Assembly (NCBI GenBank): GCA_019634365.1
Contig: JAHQVM010000007.1
Span: 1-64,000, forward strand
Length of the DNA: 64,000 nucleotides
Direction of reading: 5' to 3'
From: Flavobacteriaceae bacterium
GTDB lineage: Bacteria > Bacteroidota > Bacteroidia > Flavobacteriales > Flavobacteriaceae
Every line of letters begins with the position of its first letter. The stretch's first letter is position 1. The notes under the pieces were generated by a model. The model was given only the letters and a program-made list of their open reading frames with translations, ran no database searches and was not told where the DNA came from. The position numbers and the translations under genes are program-made. Positions 39,604 through 49,499 of the stretch are shown piece after piece.

Positions 39604-40911
39604 ATGAACGCAAGAATAGCAATAGGAAGGAGTACGTTATTGAGTATGGCGATGGTTGCCATTTTCACCTTCTTTTTTGTTTCTTGCAAAGATGCAAAGC
39701 CCGAAAAAGGGGAACAATTAATAGAGAAAAAAGTGACTGCTAAAGACATCTTAGGAAACCCAGCGTATTTAGCCATATCCTATGGAGGATATCGCACTAC
39801 GTCCAGGGAAAATCAGCCTACCCTAGATGAGCTGAAAGAAGATTTATTGATTCTGCATGCCATGGGCATAAGGGTTCTTAGAACGTACAATGTACAATTT
39901 CCGCATGCTGGGAATGTACTCAAAGCGGTTCGAGAACTCAAAGCTTCAGATCCAGCATTTGAAATGTACGTAATGCTTGGAGCATGGATCGATTGTTTGA
40001 ATGCATGGACCGAACATCCACCCAATCACGATGTAGAAAGTCCCAATAATGCCGACGAAATAGACCGTGCTGTGGCACTTGCCCAAGAATATCCAGAAAT
40101 TGTTATTGTTCTGGCAGTAGGGAATGAGGCCATGGTGAAATGGGCGGCCAGTTACTACGTGCAACCCGGAGTAATATTAAAATGGGTTAACCACCTTCAA
40201 GCGCTAAAAAAGGACGGTCAATTACCAGAAACTCTTTGGATCACAAGTTCGGATGATTTCGCCTCATGGGGAGGAGGTGATCCTTTATATCATACCGAAG
40301 ATCTTAAGAAATTGGTAAAAGCAGTGGATTATATTTCGATGCATACCTACCCTTACCACAATTCGCATTACAATCCTGAGTTTTGGATCACTCCGCAAGA
40401 AGATGAAGAGTTACCCAATTTAGACAAGGTAAACAGCGCTATGAATCGCGCCAAGCAATTTGCCATCAAGCAGTATGATTCAGTAAGCTCGTTTATGAAA
40501 AGCTTAGGGGTAGAAAAACCCATACATATTGGAGAAACTGGATGGGCTACCATCTCGGATGGATTGTATGGGCCCTCAGGTTCCAAAGCTACCGATGAAT
40601 ACAAGCAAGCCCTTTATTATCAGCATATGCGAGAGTGGACCAACGCCAACGGCATATCGTGTTTCTATTTTGAGGCGTTCAACGAGCCTTGGAAAGATGC
40701 AGGTAACCCCGTAGGATCTGAGAATCACTTTGGGTTATTTACCGTGGATGGAAAGGCGAAGTATGTGTTGTGGGATTTGGTCGATAAAGGTGTTTTTAAG
40801 GATTTAACCCGGGGCGGAAATACGATTGAGAAAACCTATGAAGGGAGCAGGGATTCATTGCTCATTGAAGTGGCCGCTCCTCCTTCTAACCCAATGATGG
40901 TAAAACACTGA
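39604..40911 (+). CDS. GH17 family glycosidase, lipoprotein
   Basis: Lipobox FVSC; LAVGNEAMVKW acid/base region, IHIGETGWATISD nucleophile region. Confidence 0.88.
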   Translation: MNARIAIGRSTLLSMAMVAIFTFFFVSCKDAKPEKGEQLIEKKVTAKDILGNPAYLAISYGGYRTTSRENQPTLDELKEDLLILHAMGIRVLRTYNVQFPHAGNVLKAVRELKASDPAFEMYVMLGAWIDCLNAWTEHPPNHDVESPNNADEIDRAVALAQEYPEIVIVLAVGNEAMVKWAASYYVQPGVILKWVNHLQALKKDGQLPETLWITSSDDFASWGGGDPLYHTEDLKKLVKAVDYISMHTYPYHNSHYNPEFWITPQEDEELPNLDKVNSAMNRAKQFAIKQYDSVSSFMKSLGVEKPIHIGETGWATISDGLYGPSGSKATDEYKQALYYQHMREWTNANGISCFYFEAFNEPWKDAGNPVGSENHFGLFTVDGKAKYVLWDLVDKGVFKDLTRGGNTIEKTYEGSRDSLLIEVAAPPSNPMMVKH

Positions 40912-40913
40912 TT

Positions 40914-42413
40914 ATGAATAGAACGATAACTATTGGAATAGCCTCCCTGTTAATTATGACGACAGCCTGTAAGCAAAAAAACACCTTGGAAGTAGAAGTA
41001 TTTGAGACTTCGTTGAAAGGAAATCAACTTACCCGTATCCAAGCAGGAACAGATGCTGAAAATTTGTTGGAAGTTAGGATCCATCCGGAGAAGGAACGGC
41101 AAACCATTTCAGGTTTTGGTGGTGCCTTCACAGAATCGTCCGCGTATTTGCTCAATCGCATGAGTAAAGAACAACGGGACTCCATTATGCGTGCTTATTT
41201 CAGTAAAGAAGGAGCCAATTACTCGCTTACAAGAACCCACATGAATTCCTGTGATTTTTCGCTGACCAACTATTCCTACGCGGCGGTTGAAAATGATAGG
41301 GAACTGGAACATTTTTCCATCGAAGAAGATCGGGAAGATCTTATTCCCATGATTCAGCAAGCATTGGAAATTTCGGAAGAAGGATTCAAAATATTTGCTT
41401 CCCCGTGGACTGCCCCGCCTTGGATGAAAGATAACAACGCATGGGTTGGCGGGAAATTGCTCCCCGAATATTATGATACTTGGGCCTTATTTTTCTCAAA
41501 GTATGTTGATGCCTATAAGGAAGAAGGGATCGATATCTGGGGGTTTACGGTTGAGAATGAACCTCACGGTAATGGTAATAACTGGGAAAGCATGCATTAT
41601 ACGCCTAAGGAGATGACCGATTTTGTGGAATTTCACTTAGGCCCCAAACTGGAAGCTGATGGCAAAGGGGATCTCATCATTTTAGGGTACGATCAAAATC
41701 GTGCAGAGCTCAAAAAATGGGTCGATGAGATGTATCGCGATGAGAATTCTTCCAAGTACTTTGATGGAACAGCGGTACACTGGTATGAAAGTACCTATGA
41801 GGTCTTTCCAGAGGAACTTCAGTATGCACATGAAAAGGCTCCGAATAAATTCTTAATCGAGACCGAGGGCTGCATTGATGCGCAGGTACCCGTATGGCAG
41901 GACGATGCGTGGTACTGGTCCAAAGAAGCCACAGATTGGGGTTGGGACTGGGCACCCGAAGACCAAAAGTATTTACACCCAAAATATGCACCCGTAAACC
42001 GCTATGCAAGAGATATTATTGGATGCTTGAACAACTGGGTAGATGGATGGGTAGATTGGAATATGGTGCTAGATACCCAAGGAGGCCCCAATTGGTTTAA
42101 GAATTGGTGTATTGCTCCGGTAATCGTTGATCCAGAAAAAGATGAAGTGTATTATACACCCCTCTATTATACCATGGCTCATTTCAGCAAATACATTCGG
42201 CCTGGAGCCAAAGTGATTGAAGTGGAACGGCCAAAAGACGACAAGTTAATGGTAACTGCTGCCAAGAACCCAGACAATTCAATTGCTGTAATTGTCTTCA
42301 ATGAAGAAGCCGTAGGGAAAGATTTCAGTATAGCTATTGGTGAAGAACAAATAGCTATGCATATAGACGGACAAGCCCTTCAAACCATAATAATTCCAAA
42401 TACAACGAAATAA
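40914..42413 (+). CDS. GH30 family glycosidase (candidate beta-1,6-glucanase), lipoprotein
   Basis: Lipobox TTAC; SGFGGAFTESSAYLL, SPWTAPPWMKDNNAWVGGKL, FTVENEPHG, LIETEGCID. Confidence 0.93.
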   Translation: MNRTITIGIASLLIMTTACKQKNTLEVEVFETSLKGNQLTRIQAGTDAENLLEVRIHPEKERQTISGFGGAFTESSAYLLNRMSKEQRDSIMRAYFSKEGANYSLTRTHMNSCDFSLTNYSYAAVENDRELEHFSIEEDREDLIPMIQQALEISEEGFKIFASPWTAPPWMKDNNAWVGGKLLPEYYDTWALFFSKYVDAYKEEGIDIWGFTVENEPHGNGNNWESMHYTPKEMTDFVEFHLGPKLEADGKGDLIILGYDQNRAELKKWVDEMYRDENSSKYFDGTAVHWYESTYEVFPEELQYAHEKAPNKFLIETEGCIDAQVPVWQDDAWYWSKEATDWGWDWAPEDQKYLHPKYAPVNRYARDIIGCLNNWVDGWVDWNMVLDTQGGPNWFKNWCIAPVIVDPEKDEVYYTPLYYTMAHFSKYIRPGAKVIEVERPKDDKLMVTAAKNPDNSIAVIVFNEEAVGKDFSIAIGEEQIAMHIDGQALQTIIIPNTTK

Positions 42414-42461
42414 CCTGTATAGGATACGTGAGGTAAACAGTATTAATTAAAAACCAAGAGT

Positions 42462-44801
42462 ATGTCAACAACTACTAAAAAAGTTCCATTCGGTCAAAAA
42501 ATAGCCTTCGGGATAGGAATGTTTGCCAACCAAATGTTCCCTGCGATTTTAGGAATATTTATGGTTGTGTTGGTTGAAGACCTAAAATTTACAGGTTTAA
42601 TGTGGGCCATGATTTATCTTTTCCCACGACTCTTTGATGCTATTTCGGATCCAGTAATGGGTTTTATATCTGACAATACAAAATCCAAATGGGGCCGTAG
42701 AAGACAGTATGTTCTTGTAGGAGGAATCATTATGGGGGTAGCCTATATTTTTATGTGGCAATTGTTCAAAGAGAATACCGTACAGTACAATTTTTGGTAT
42801 TTCTTTTTGTGGTCGGTTGTGTTTTATCTAGGACTTACCTTCTTCAGTGTGCCTTACGTTGCCATGGGTTATGAAATGAGTGATGATTTCCATGAACGTA
42901 CCAGTATTATGGCCGTAGCACAATGGATTGGTCAGTGGGCTTGGGTAATTGCACCCTTATTTTGGATTATCATGTATGATCCTGAGTGGTTTCCTTCAGC
43001 AGATGTTGCAGCGAGAAAATTAGCCGTTTGGGTGGCGATCCCGTGCGCTTTTTGTGCAATAGTACCCGCTCTTTTCATAAAAAGTGAATCTACACTCGAT
43101 AAGGATTACGAACCATTGAGTTTATCCAATATTGGAGGGAGTCTCAAAAAGATATTGACCAGTTTTGTAGAAGCATTCAGAATTAAAGAATTTAGACAAT
43201 TGTGTTTTTCCACTTTCTTTATTTACAACGCCTTTATGGCGGTTTCGTCTCTTACCTTTTTTGTAATCGTATACAAACTATTTAATGGTGACGCTGGAGC
43301 TTCTGGATGGTGGGTGTCTTTGTTTGGCGCACTGGGCGCATTAGGAACAACCTTTATCGTAATTCCAATAGTAACCAAACTATCCAAAAAATTTGGAAAA
43401 AAGAAGGCATTTATGATATGCCAGAGCATATCAATCGTAGGATACTTTATGCTTTATTTCTTGTTCATTCCAGGTAAACCTTGGATGTACATCATTGCCC
43501 TACCCTTTTTCTCATTCGGAATTGGAAGTTTGTTCACGGTTATGATGTCCATGACGGCTGATGTAATCGACATAGATGAACTGAATTCTGGTAAACGACG
43601 TGAAGGTATTTTTGGCGCCATCTATTGGTGGATGGTGAAAGTAGGATTTGCCATTGCAGGGGCATTTAGTGGATTAATCATTTGGTTGGTTGGTTTTAAT
43701 TCAGACTTACCTACTACAGAACAGATGGGTGCTGTTGAAGGATTGCATGCTTTTTTCTGCTTCTTTCCTATGCTAGGAACCTTTGCGGCCATGTATGTGA
43801 TGCGTAACTATAACGTTACTGAAGAACGGGCAAATGAGATTAGGGAGCAATTGGAAAAGCGAAAAACACCCGAAGCAAAGCTCTCGTCCAATTACGAAAA
43901 CTTCAAGTTCGACTCGTTGAGACATGGAGGTATTGTGGTAGACACATCAAAGGATATTGATTTTTCATCCAAATCGGAAAGCGAGATTGCGCAACTTTTT
44001 AAAACTACTTTAGAACGTGGTATGCATGGGTTGTGTTTTAGTCCTTATACCGAAGGACAAAATATTGGAGATCAATTATCTGAAGAACAGATTCGACGCA
44101 GGATGGATGTGGTCGCTCCTTACACCAAATGGGTGCGTTCCTTTTCCTGTACAGAAGGGAATGAATTCATTCCAAAAGTAGCGCATGAAAAAGGCTTACA
44201 GACGATGGTCGGTGCATGGATTGGCAAGGATAAGTCGAAAAACGAAGAAGAGATTAATGCTCTCATTTCATTAGCGAAAGAAGGCATGGTCGATATAGCA
44301 GTGGTTGGTAATGAGGTGCTGTTGCGAAACGACCTTGATACCCAGGAAATTGTGAGGTACATCCGCCGTGTGAAGGAAGCCATACCCAACATTCCTGTGG
44401 GCTATGTGGATGCGTACTATCAATATTACGAAAATAGAGAGCTCATAGAAGCCAGCGACCTTATCCTGGTGAACTGCTACCCTTTCTGGGAAGGTTGTAG
44501 CGTAGAAGATGCATCCAAGTACATACGACAGATGCACGCCATTACAAAAGAGATTTCCCAGAATACCCCAATCATCATTACTGAAACAGGTTGGCCAAAT
44601 CAAGGAGAAAACAACCATGGGGCACAACCTTCAAAAGTGAATGCCATGAAATATTTCATACATGTGAATCAATGGGCGAAAGAAGAGGGCATACCGCTAT
44701 TCTATTTCTCGTCCTTCGACGAATCCTGGAAGGTACATCATGAAGGTGATGTGGGAGCCCGTTGGGGAATTTGGGATAAAAATGAATCATTAAAATACTA
44801 G
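42462..44801 (+). CDS. GPH-type MFS sugar transporter fused to C-terminal GH17 domain
   Basis: N-terminal ~460 aa MelB/GPH-like transporter (FPRLFDAISDPVMGFISDNTKSKWGRRRQYVL); C-terminal ~300 aa GH17 (IAVVGNEVLLRND, IIITETGWPNQG, LFYFSSFDESWK). Confidence 0.92.
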   Translation: MSTTTKKVPFGQKIAFGIGMFANQMFPAILGIFMVVLVEDLKFTGLMWAMIYLFPRLFDAISDPVMGFISDNTKSKWGRRRQYVLVGGIIMGVAYIFMWQLFKENTVQYNFWYFFLWSVVFYLGLTFFSVPYVAMGYEMSDDFHERTSIMAVAQWIGQWAWVIAPLFWIIMYDPEWFPSADVAARKLAVWVAIPCAFCAIVPALFIKSESTLDKDYEPLSLSNIGGSLKKILTSFVEAFRIKEFRQLCFSTFFIYNAFMAVSSLTFFVIVYKLFNGDAGASGWWVSLFGALGALGTTFIVIPIVTKLSKKFGKKKAFMICQSISIVGYFMLYFLFIPGKPWMYIIALPFFSFGIGSLFTVMMSMTADVIDIDELNSGKRREGIFGAIYWWMVKVGFAIAGAFSGLIIWLVGFNSDLPTTEQMGAVEGLHAFFCFFPMLGTFAAMYVMRNYNVTEERANEIREQLEKRKTPEAKLSSNYENFKFDSLRHGGIVVDTSKDIDFSSKSESEIAQLFKTTLERGMHGLCFSPYTEGQNIGDQLSEEQIRRRMDVVAPYTKWVRSFSCTEGNEFIPKVAHEKGLQTMVGAWIGKDKSKNEEEINALISLAKEGMVDIAVVGNEVLLRNDLDTQEIVRYIRRVKEAIPNIPVGYVDAYYQYYENRELIEASDLILVNCYPFWEGCSVEDASKYIRQMHAITKEISQNTPIIITETGWPNQGENNHGAQPSKVNAMKYFIHVNQWAKEEGIPLFYFSSFDESWKVHHEGDVGARWGIWDKNESLKY

Positions 44802-44808
44802 GAATACT

Positions 44809-45717
44809 ATGTCTTATAGAGGAGAACACGATTTCTTGATGGAGAATGCCCGCTACACAGAGTTTGGTGGGGTGGATTTTGAATCGTATTCAATTGAAGA
44901 ATTAAAGAAACTTTGGAGAGCAACGCTCGAAAAAGGCATGCACGGATTATGCTTTAGCATGTACGAAGATGGTCAAAAGCCGGGTGACATTATTACCGAA
45001 GCTCAGGTAGAGCGAAGAATAAAGATTATAGAACCTTACACGCAATGGGTGCGTTCTTTTTCCTGTATCGAAGGGAACGAATTTGTTCCTAGGGTAGCCC
45101 ATAAATATGGATTAAAAACCATGGTGGGGGCATGGCTTGGATTCGATCTCAACAAGAATGAAGATGAAATTGAGGCACTGATTGCCTTGGCTAAGGAAGG
45201 CTGCGTCGATATCGCCGTGGTTGGGAATGAAGTCATGTACCGTAACGACCTTACCGAAGAACAATTGCTGGATTATATAGAGGTTGTCAAAGATGCTCTC
45301 CCAGATATACCGGTGGGTTATGTAGATGCGTATTACGAGTTTTCCCATCGGCCCAGAATTACCGATGCCTGCGATATCATCCTAGCCAATTGTTATCCGT
45401 ATTGGGAAGGTTGTGATATCGATAACTCCCTCAATCATATGCAACAGATGTTTGGTCAGGCCATGCAAGCGGGAAAAGGGAAACGTGTTATTATAACAGA
45501 GACGGGCTGGCCCAGTCAGGGAACGAATTTAAAAGGAGCCTTCCCTTCCGAAGTTAATGCCATGAAGTACTTCATTAATGCGATGCAGTGGGCAACGAGG
45601 GACAACGTAGATATGTTTTACTTTTCCTCATTCGATGAAGCTTGGAAAGTAGGGCCCGAAGGAGATGTAGGAGCGTATTGGGGCCTCTGGGATAAACACG
45701 AACGGCTTAAATTTTAA
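44809..45717 (+). CDS. GH17 family glycosidase, no signal peptide (predicted cytoplasmic)
   Basis: IAVVGNEVMYRNDL, VIITETGWPSQG, MFYFSSFDEAWK; close paralogue of the C-terminal domain of the preceding gene. Confidence 0.9.
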   Translation: MSYRGEHDFLMENARYTEFGGVDFESYSIEELKKLWRATLEKGMHGLCFSMYEDGQKPGDIITEAQVERRIKIIEPYTQWVRSFSCIEGNEFVPRVAHKYGLKTMVGAWLGFDLNKNEDEIEALIALAKEGCVDIAVVGNEVMYRNDLTEEQLLDYIEVVKDALPDIPVGYVDAYYEFSHRPRITDACDIILANCYPYWEGCDIDNSLNHMQQMFGQAMQAGKGKRVIITETGWPSQGTNLKGAFPSEVNAMKYFINAMQWATRDNVDMFYFSSFDEAWKVGPEGDVGAYWGLWDKHERLKF

Positions 45718-48617
45718 AGGCTGATAAAATAGTCGTTAAGATTAGTGTTCCTAGGTAGATCAATCTTTTTTCTAAGCCTATAACGTTTAATTTCTACACT
45801 TCTTGGGGAAATATTGAACAGTGGGGCAATCTCTTTGGAAGATAGATTGAGTCTTAAATAAACACAGAGCCTAAGATCATTTGCAGTTAATTCTGGATGC
45901 AATTCCTTTACTTTCTTGAAGAAGTCTTTATCGGCATGGTTGAAGGCCTTTTCAAAGAATTTCCAATCATCCTCATTGTTGAGGTTTTTATTGATGATAC
46001 GAATTACCGAAGGTAACTTACCAAGATCTGTAATCGTTTCCAATTCTGCCTTTAGATCATTAAGTATGCTGTTCTTTTTAACCATGCTCATGGTCGAAAT
46101 AGCAAGTTCACGGTTACGGGATTCGATCTCCTGATTTAGACTCTGATTTTTCAGTTGAATAATTTCCTTCTGATTGGCCAGCGTTTTGAGTTCCATATCC
46201 CTTTCATTTTTTTCCAATAGACGTTCCCGTTGTTTTCGGTAATATCCACGGTGAAAGGCGTGCATCGCGAATAACAATAAGATAAAACCAATGATGTAAC
46301 CCACTATGGCAGTATTCGATGCAAACCATGGCTTGGCGATTTCGAAGGAAAAAGAGGCTGTGTTCAATGATTCCCGAGCATCGATCCGTGATCGTACCTG
46401 AAATTCGTAGTCCCCATAGGGTAAATTATCGTAGGATTTAGATGCAGTTTTAGACCATGAACTCCATTGCTCTTGTAGGCCCACTAGGCGATATTGGTAT
46501 TCTGTAAGATGGAATTTATTGAAATCCGGCGTGCTAAATTCGAAGTACAAGTAGTTTTCCTTGGTGGCAAATTCTTGAAATTTATCCAAGGGAATCAATT
46601 GCATATTACCCTGTACAGTGCCAACAGACGCACTGTTAATTTTTACTCTTTGTTCCCTGTCATCGGGATATGATAAATCCATTCGCAAATAGCCACTCGA
46701 AGTACCCACCAAATAGTCTTGATCCCCTAGGAAGGAAATATTTTCGAAACCCTCCAGACCGGTTCTTAGAAACGCCGGAATAGCGATGGTTCGGATCTTT
46801 GGTGCATTATTTAGTTTGTCCGTTGAGATTTGAACTAATGTATTTTTAGTAAAGGCCCATAAATTGCCCGAAGCATCAGAAACCAATTTGCCCGACACAT
46901 ATTCATCATTAGAAAAAATAGCGCTCAATTGCTCCTCCCTAACAAACTCATTGGTTGCATTATCGAAGCTGTAAATACCATCTTTAAAGGCGTAATAAAC
47001 AGTATTGTTGAATTTAGCCAGACTCGCATGTGATCCTTTAGAAACCGACGGAACTTCTCGGAAATCGATAGCTTGGGCATACGAATTGTCTACCTCAAGC
47101 TGAAAAACTCCTTTGTATTCGTGACCCACAAGAATTTCATAGTCTTGGGTGAATTCGAAAAAGCGGGAAGAAATATGAAAGTCAGCAATTTTATTTCTGT
47201 AGCGCCAACTATTCCCATCCTTTTCTAAAATATGCAAACCATCGTAATTCCCCTGTATTAGGAGATTGGGTCTGTTCGGAATTTTCTTGATATCCCAAGT
47301 ACCCTGTACATTGGCGATCCTTTGCGCCGAATTTCCAATGATCTGAAAAGTTCCTGTATGGTGGCCACAAAATAGCATCCTGTCCACTATTTTAAGGTTC
47401 CAGACCTGGGCTTCTGTACCCGGCACCAACTGAAAGGCTTGATTGGAATCCAGAGGTCTGGAGAATAGCCCTTGGTTGGTGCCTAAGTATAAATACCCTT
47501 CATGAACAATAGAAGCATACACGGTTCCTAGACTCCCATTTCTATTGGCATAGGTCGAAAAAGGCACCTGGGTGTTTATGCAGTCGATGCCATGATCCAG
47601 GCCTAACCAGATATTCTTTTGTCGATCTTCAAAAAGGGATAATGCCGTATTGTCCCCCAGACCGCTGGATTGGTCCATTTGGTACAATACACTGCCAGTT
47701 TCCGAAAGCGCAATCACCCCATTGGCTATGGTTCCCAAAACCACATGCCCATTCTCCAAGGTAATACTGTTGTAAATACTCACGGTTTCGAGTAGAGGAT
47801 CTGCTGGGACCGGTATTTCGGAAAAGTTGCCTTCCCTTATTTCGAAGAAACCATCGGCAGCGGTAAGTGCCATCAACGAGCCTTGACGTTCGAAAAGGTT
47901 AACAAGCACTTTCTCCCTAGCGATTGGGTCGTCACTTAAAAGGACTTTTTCTTTGTTCTCGATCGCATATATACCCTCTCCGGCGACTTGAAAATAGAAG
48001 GAGCCGTTAGATTGAAACAGTTTAAGAATGGTGTTGTCGGAACTTATAAAACTGAATGTTTCATCTACCGTATTATAGAGGTAGATTCTATTTAAGGATT
48101 GAAAGAGGATCCATTGATCGTAATCAATGATATTCCAAATCTGCTCGTCTTCCACCATGGGTTCAGTGAGAATGGCACTCAAGGAAGTATATTCAAGCCG
48201 ACCCAATTGGTTGCGCTCCCAGTATCCGAAATCCATGTAGCAACCTGTATAGATCCTATCCTTTATGGCGTTTACCGAACGAAAAATGGTTTCATTAGGG
48301 GAAGGGTATAAGGTCCATCTGGCTCCGTTAAATTCTAGAAGTCCCTTATTGTTGGCTGCATAAATGTAGTTTTCATCAGATTGGGAAATCATCCAATTCT
48401 GATTTTCCGCACCATAAGTCGATGGAGTATAATTTACAACTGGGGGTAATTCTTGTGCAATCCCAATGGCACCGGATAGTAAAATGAGTATATAGATCAG
48501 CTTCTTCAAACGCAATACAAAAGAGTAGTCTCTATGTGCTAAATCCGCTTCAGATACACCTGAGAAGCGGTTTTCAGTTTTACCGAAGATACAAAAAACA
48601 CTTCTTTCCCGTTCCAT
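45714..48617 (-). CDS. Membrane-anchored sensor/regulator: beta-propeller-like repeats, Y_Y_Y domain, TM, LuxR-type HTH
   Basis: YQYRLVGLQEQWSSWSKTASKSYDNLPYGDYEFQVRSR (Y_Y_Y), TM AIVGYIIGFILLLFAMHAF, C-terminal HTH LTANDLRLCVYLRLNLSSKEIAPLFNISPRSVEIKRYRLRKKI. True start may be TTG at 48515 (LRLKKLIYILILLSGAIGIAQ signal). Confidence 0.88.
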   Translation of the reverse strand: MERERSVFCIFGKTENRFSGVSEADLAHRDYSFVLRLKKLIYILILLSGAIGIAQELPPVVNYTPSTYGAENQNWMISQSDENYIYAANNKGLLEFNGARWTLYPSPNETIFRSVNAIKDRIYTGCYMDFGYWERNQLGRLEYTSLSAILTEPMVEDEQIWNIIDYDQWILFQSLNRIYLYNTVDETFSFISSDNTILKLFQSNGSFYFQVAGEGIYAIENKEKVLLSDDPIAREKVLVNLFERQGSLMALTAADGFFEIREGNFSEIPVPADPLLETVSIYNSITLENGHVVLGTIANGVIALSETGSVLYQMDQSSGLGDNTALSLFEDRQKNIWLGLDHGIDCINTQVPFSTYANRNGSLGTVYASIVHEGYLYLGTNQGLFSRPLDSNQAFQLVPGTEAQVWNLKIVDRMLFCGHHTGTFQIIGNSAQRIANVQGTWDIKKIPNRPNLLIQGNYDGLHILEKDGNSWRYRNKIADFHISSRFFEFTQDYEILVGHEYKGVFQLEVDNSYAQAIDFREVPSVSKGSHASLAKFNNTVYYAFKDGIYSFDNATNEFVREEQLSAIFSNDEYVSGKLVSDASGNLWAFTKNTLVQISTDKLNNAPKIRTIAIPAFLRTGLEGFENISFLGDQDYLVGTSSGYLRMDLSYPDDREQRVKINSASVGTVQGNMQLIPLDKFQEFATKENYLYFEFSTPDFNKFHLTEYQYRLVGLQEQWSSWSKTASKSYDNLPYGDYEFQVRSRIDARESLNTASFSFEIAKPWFASNTAIVGYIIGFILLLFAMHAFHRGYYRKQRERLLEKNERDMELKTLANQKEIIQLKNQSLNQEIESRNRELAISTMSMVKKNSILNDLKAELETITDLGKLPSVIRIINKNLNNEDDWKFFEKAFNHADKDFFKKVKELHPELTANDLRLCVYLRLNLSSKEIAPLFNISPRSVEIKRYRLRKKIDLPRNTNLNDYFISL

Positions 48618-49483
48618 ACCGATGCAATGAGATAATGGTTCCCTTTGTAATAAGAACCCATGACTTCTACAAGTAAGGGCGTTTCAGTTTTCGATATGCC
48701 CAATTGATGGGGGAGTAAGTAAAGGACGGGTTTGGTAGCATCATCTGGAAAAAGTGACGCAGGGAGCTCATTTACTTCCCCAAAAAAACTTCCTTGATAT
48801 CGGCTGGAGATATGGGTATAAATTTCCTTCGGTGTTCCCATAGCTTCTACACCTCCTTGATGTAGGATAAGCAATTGATCCGAAAAAGCCAGCGCTTCTT
48901 CACTATCATGTGTAGCGGTGATACAGGCAATATTTTTCTCTTTTAAATAACCGTAAAGCTTCCTCCGCAATTTGTTCTTCCGAAAACTATCGATGTGACT
49001 GAAAGGTTCGTCCAAGAGAAGTAACTCTGGTTCTTTAGCCAAGGCTTTTGCCAATGCAACCCGTTGCTTCTGTCCACCGCTGAGGTCTTTCACCATTCTG
49101 TCCTTATGTTCCTCCAGATCAACTACCCTAATAAGCTCTTCAACCCTTTCAAGATCACTTTCGGCATCCAATCGATTGAGATGGGTCGCGATATTCTCCG
49201 AAACCGTAATGAAAGGCATAACGTTAAATTCTTGGGCCACCAATTTCATAAAAGGTTCGCCAGGAATGAGATTGTGGTTGGGACCCAATAGGGGCTTTTC
49301 ATCCCATGTAAGGGATCCATTTTCCAAATGGAGCAATCCATAAATGATATGCAGCAGGGTAGATTTTCCGCATCCACTCTCCCCTAATACGGCGAGATGT
49401 TCGCCTTTCTGAAGGCAAAACGAAATCTCTTTGAGAATGTCATCTTCAGTATAAGAAAAAGAAGAAATGGCGACCTTAAGCAT
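48539..49483 (-). CDS. ABC transporter ATP-binding protein
   Basis: Walker A GESGCGKSTLL, signature LSGGQKQRVALAKALAKEPELLLLDEP. Confidence 0.94.
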   Translation of the reverse strand: MLKVAISSFSYTEDDILKEISFCLQKGEHLAVLGESGCGKSTLLHIIYGLLHLENGSLTWDEKPLLGPNHNLIPGEPFMKLVAQEFNVMPFITVSENIATHLNRLDAESDLERVEELIRVVDLEEHKDRMVKDLSGGQKQRVALAKALAKEPELLLLDEPFSHIDSFRKNKLRRKLYGYLKEKNIACITATHDSEEALAFSDQLLILHQGGVEAMGTPKEIYTHISSRYQGSFFGEVNELPASLFPDDATKPVLYLLPHQLGISKTETPLLVEVMGSYYKGNHYLIASVWNGKEVFFVSSVKLKTASQVYLKRI

Positions 49484-49499
49484 GGAGTCTATTAAAAGA

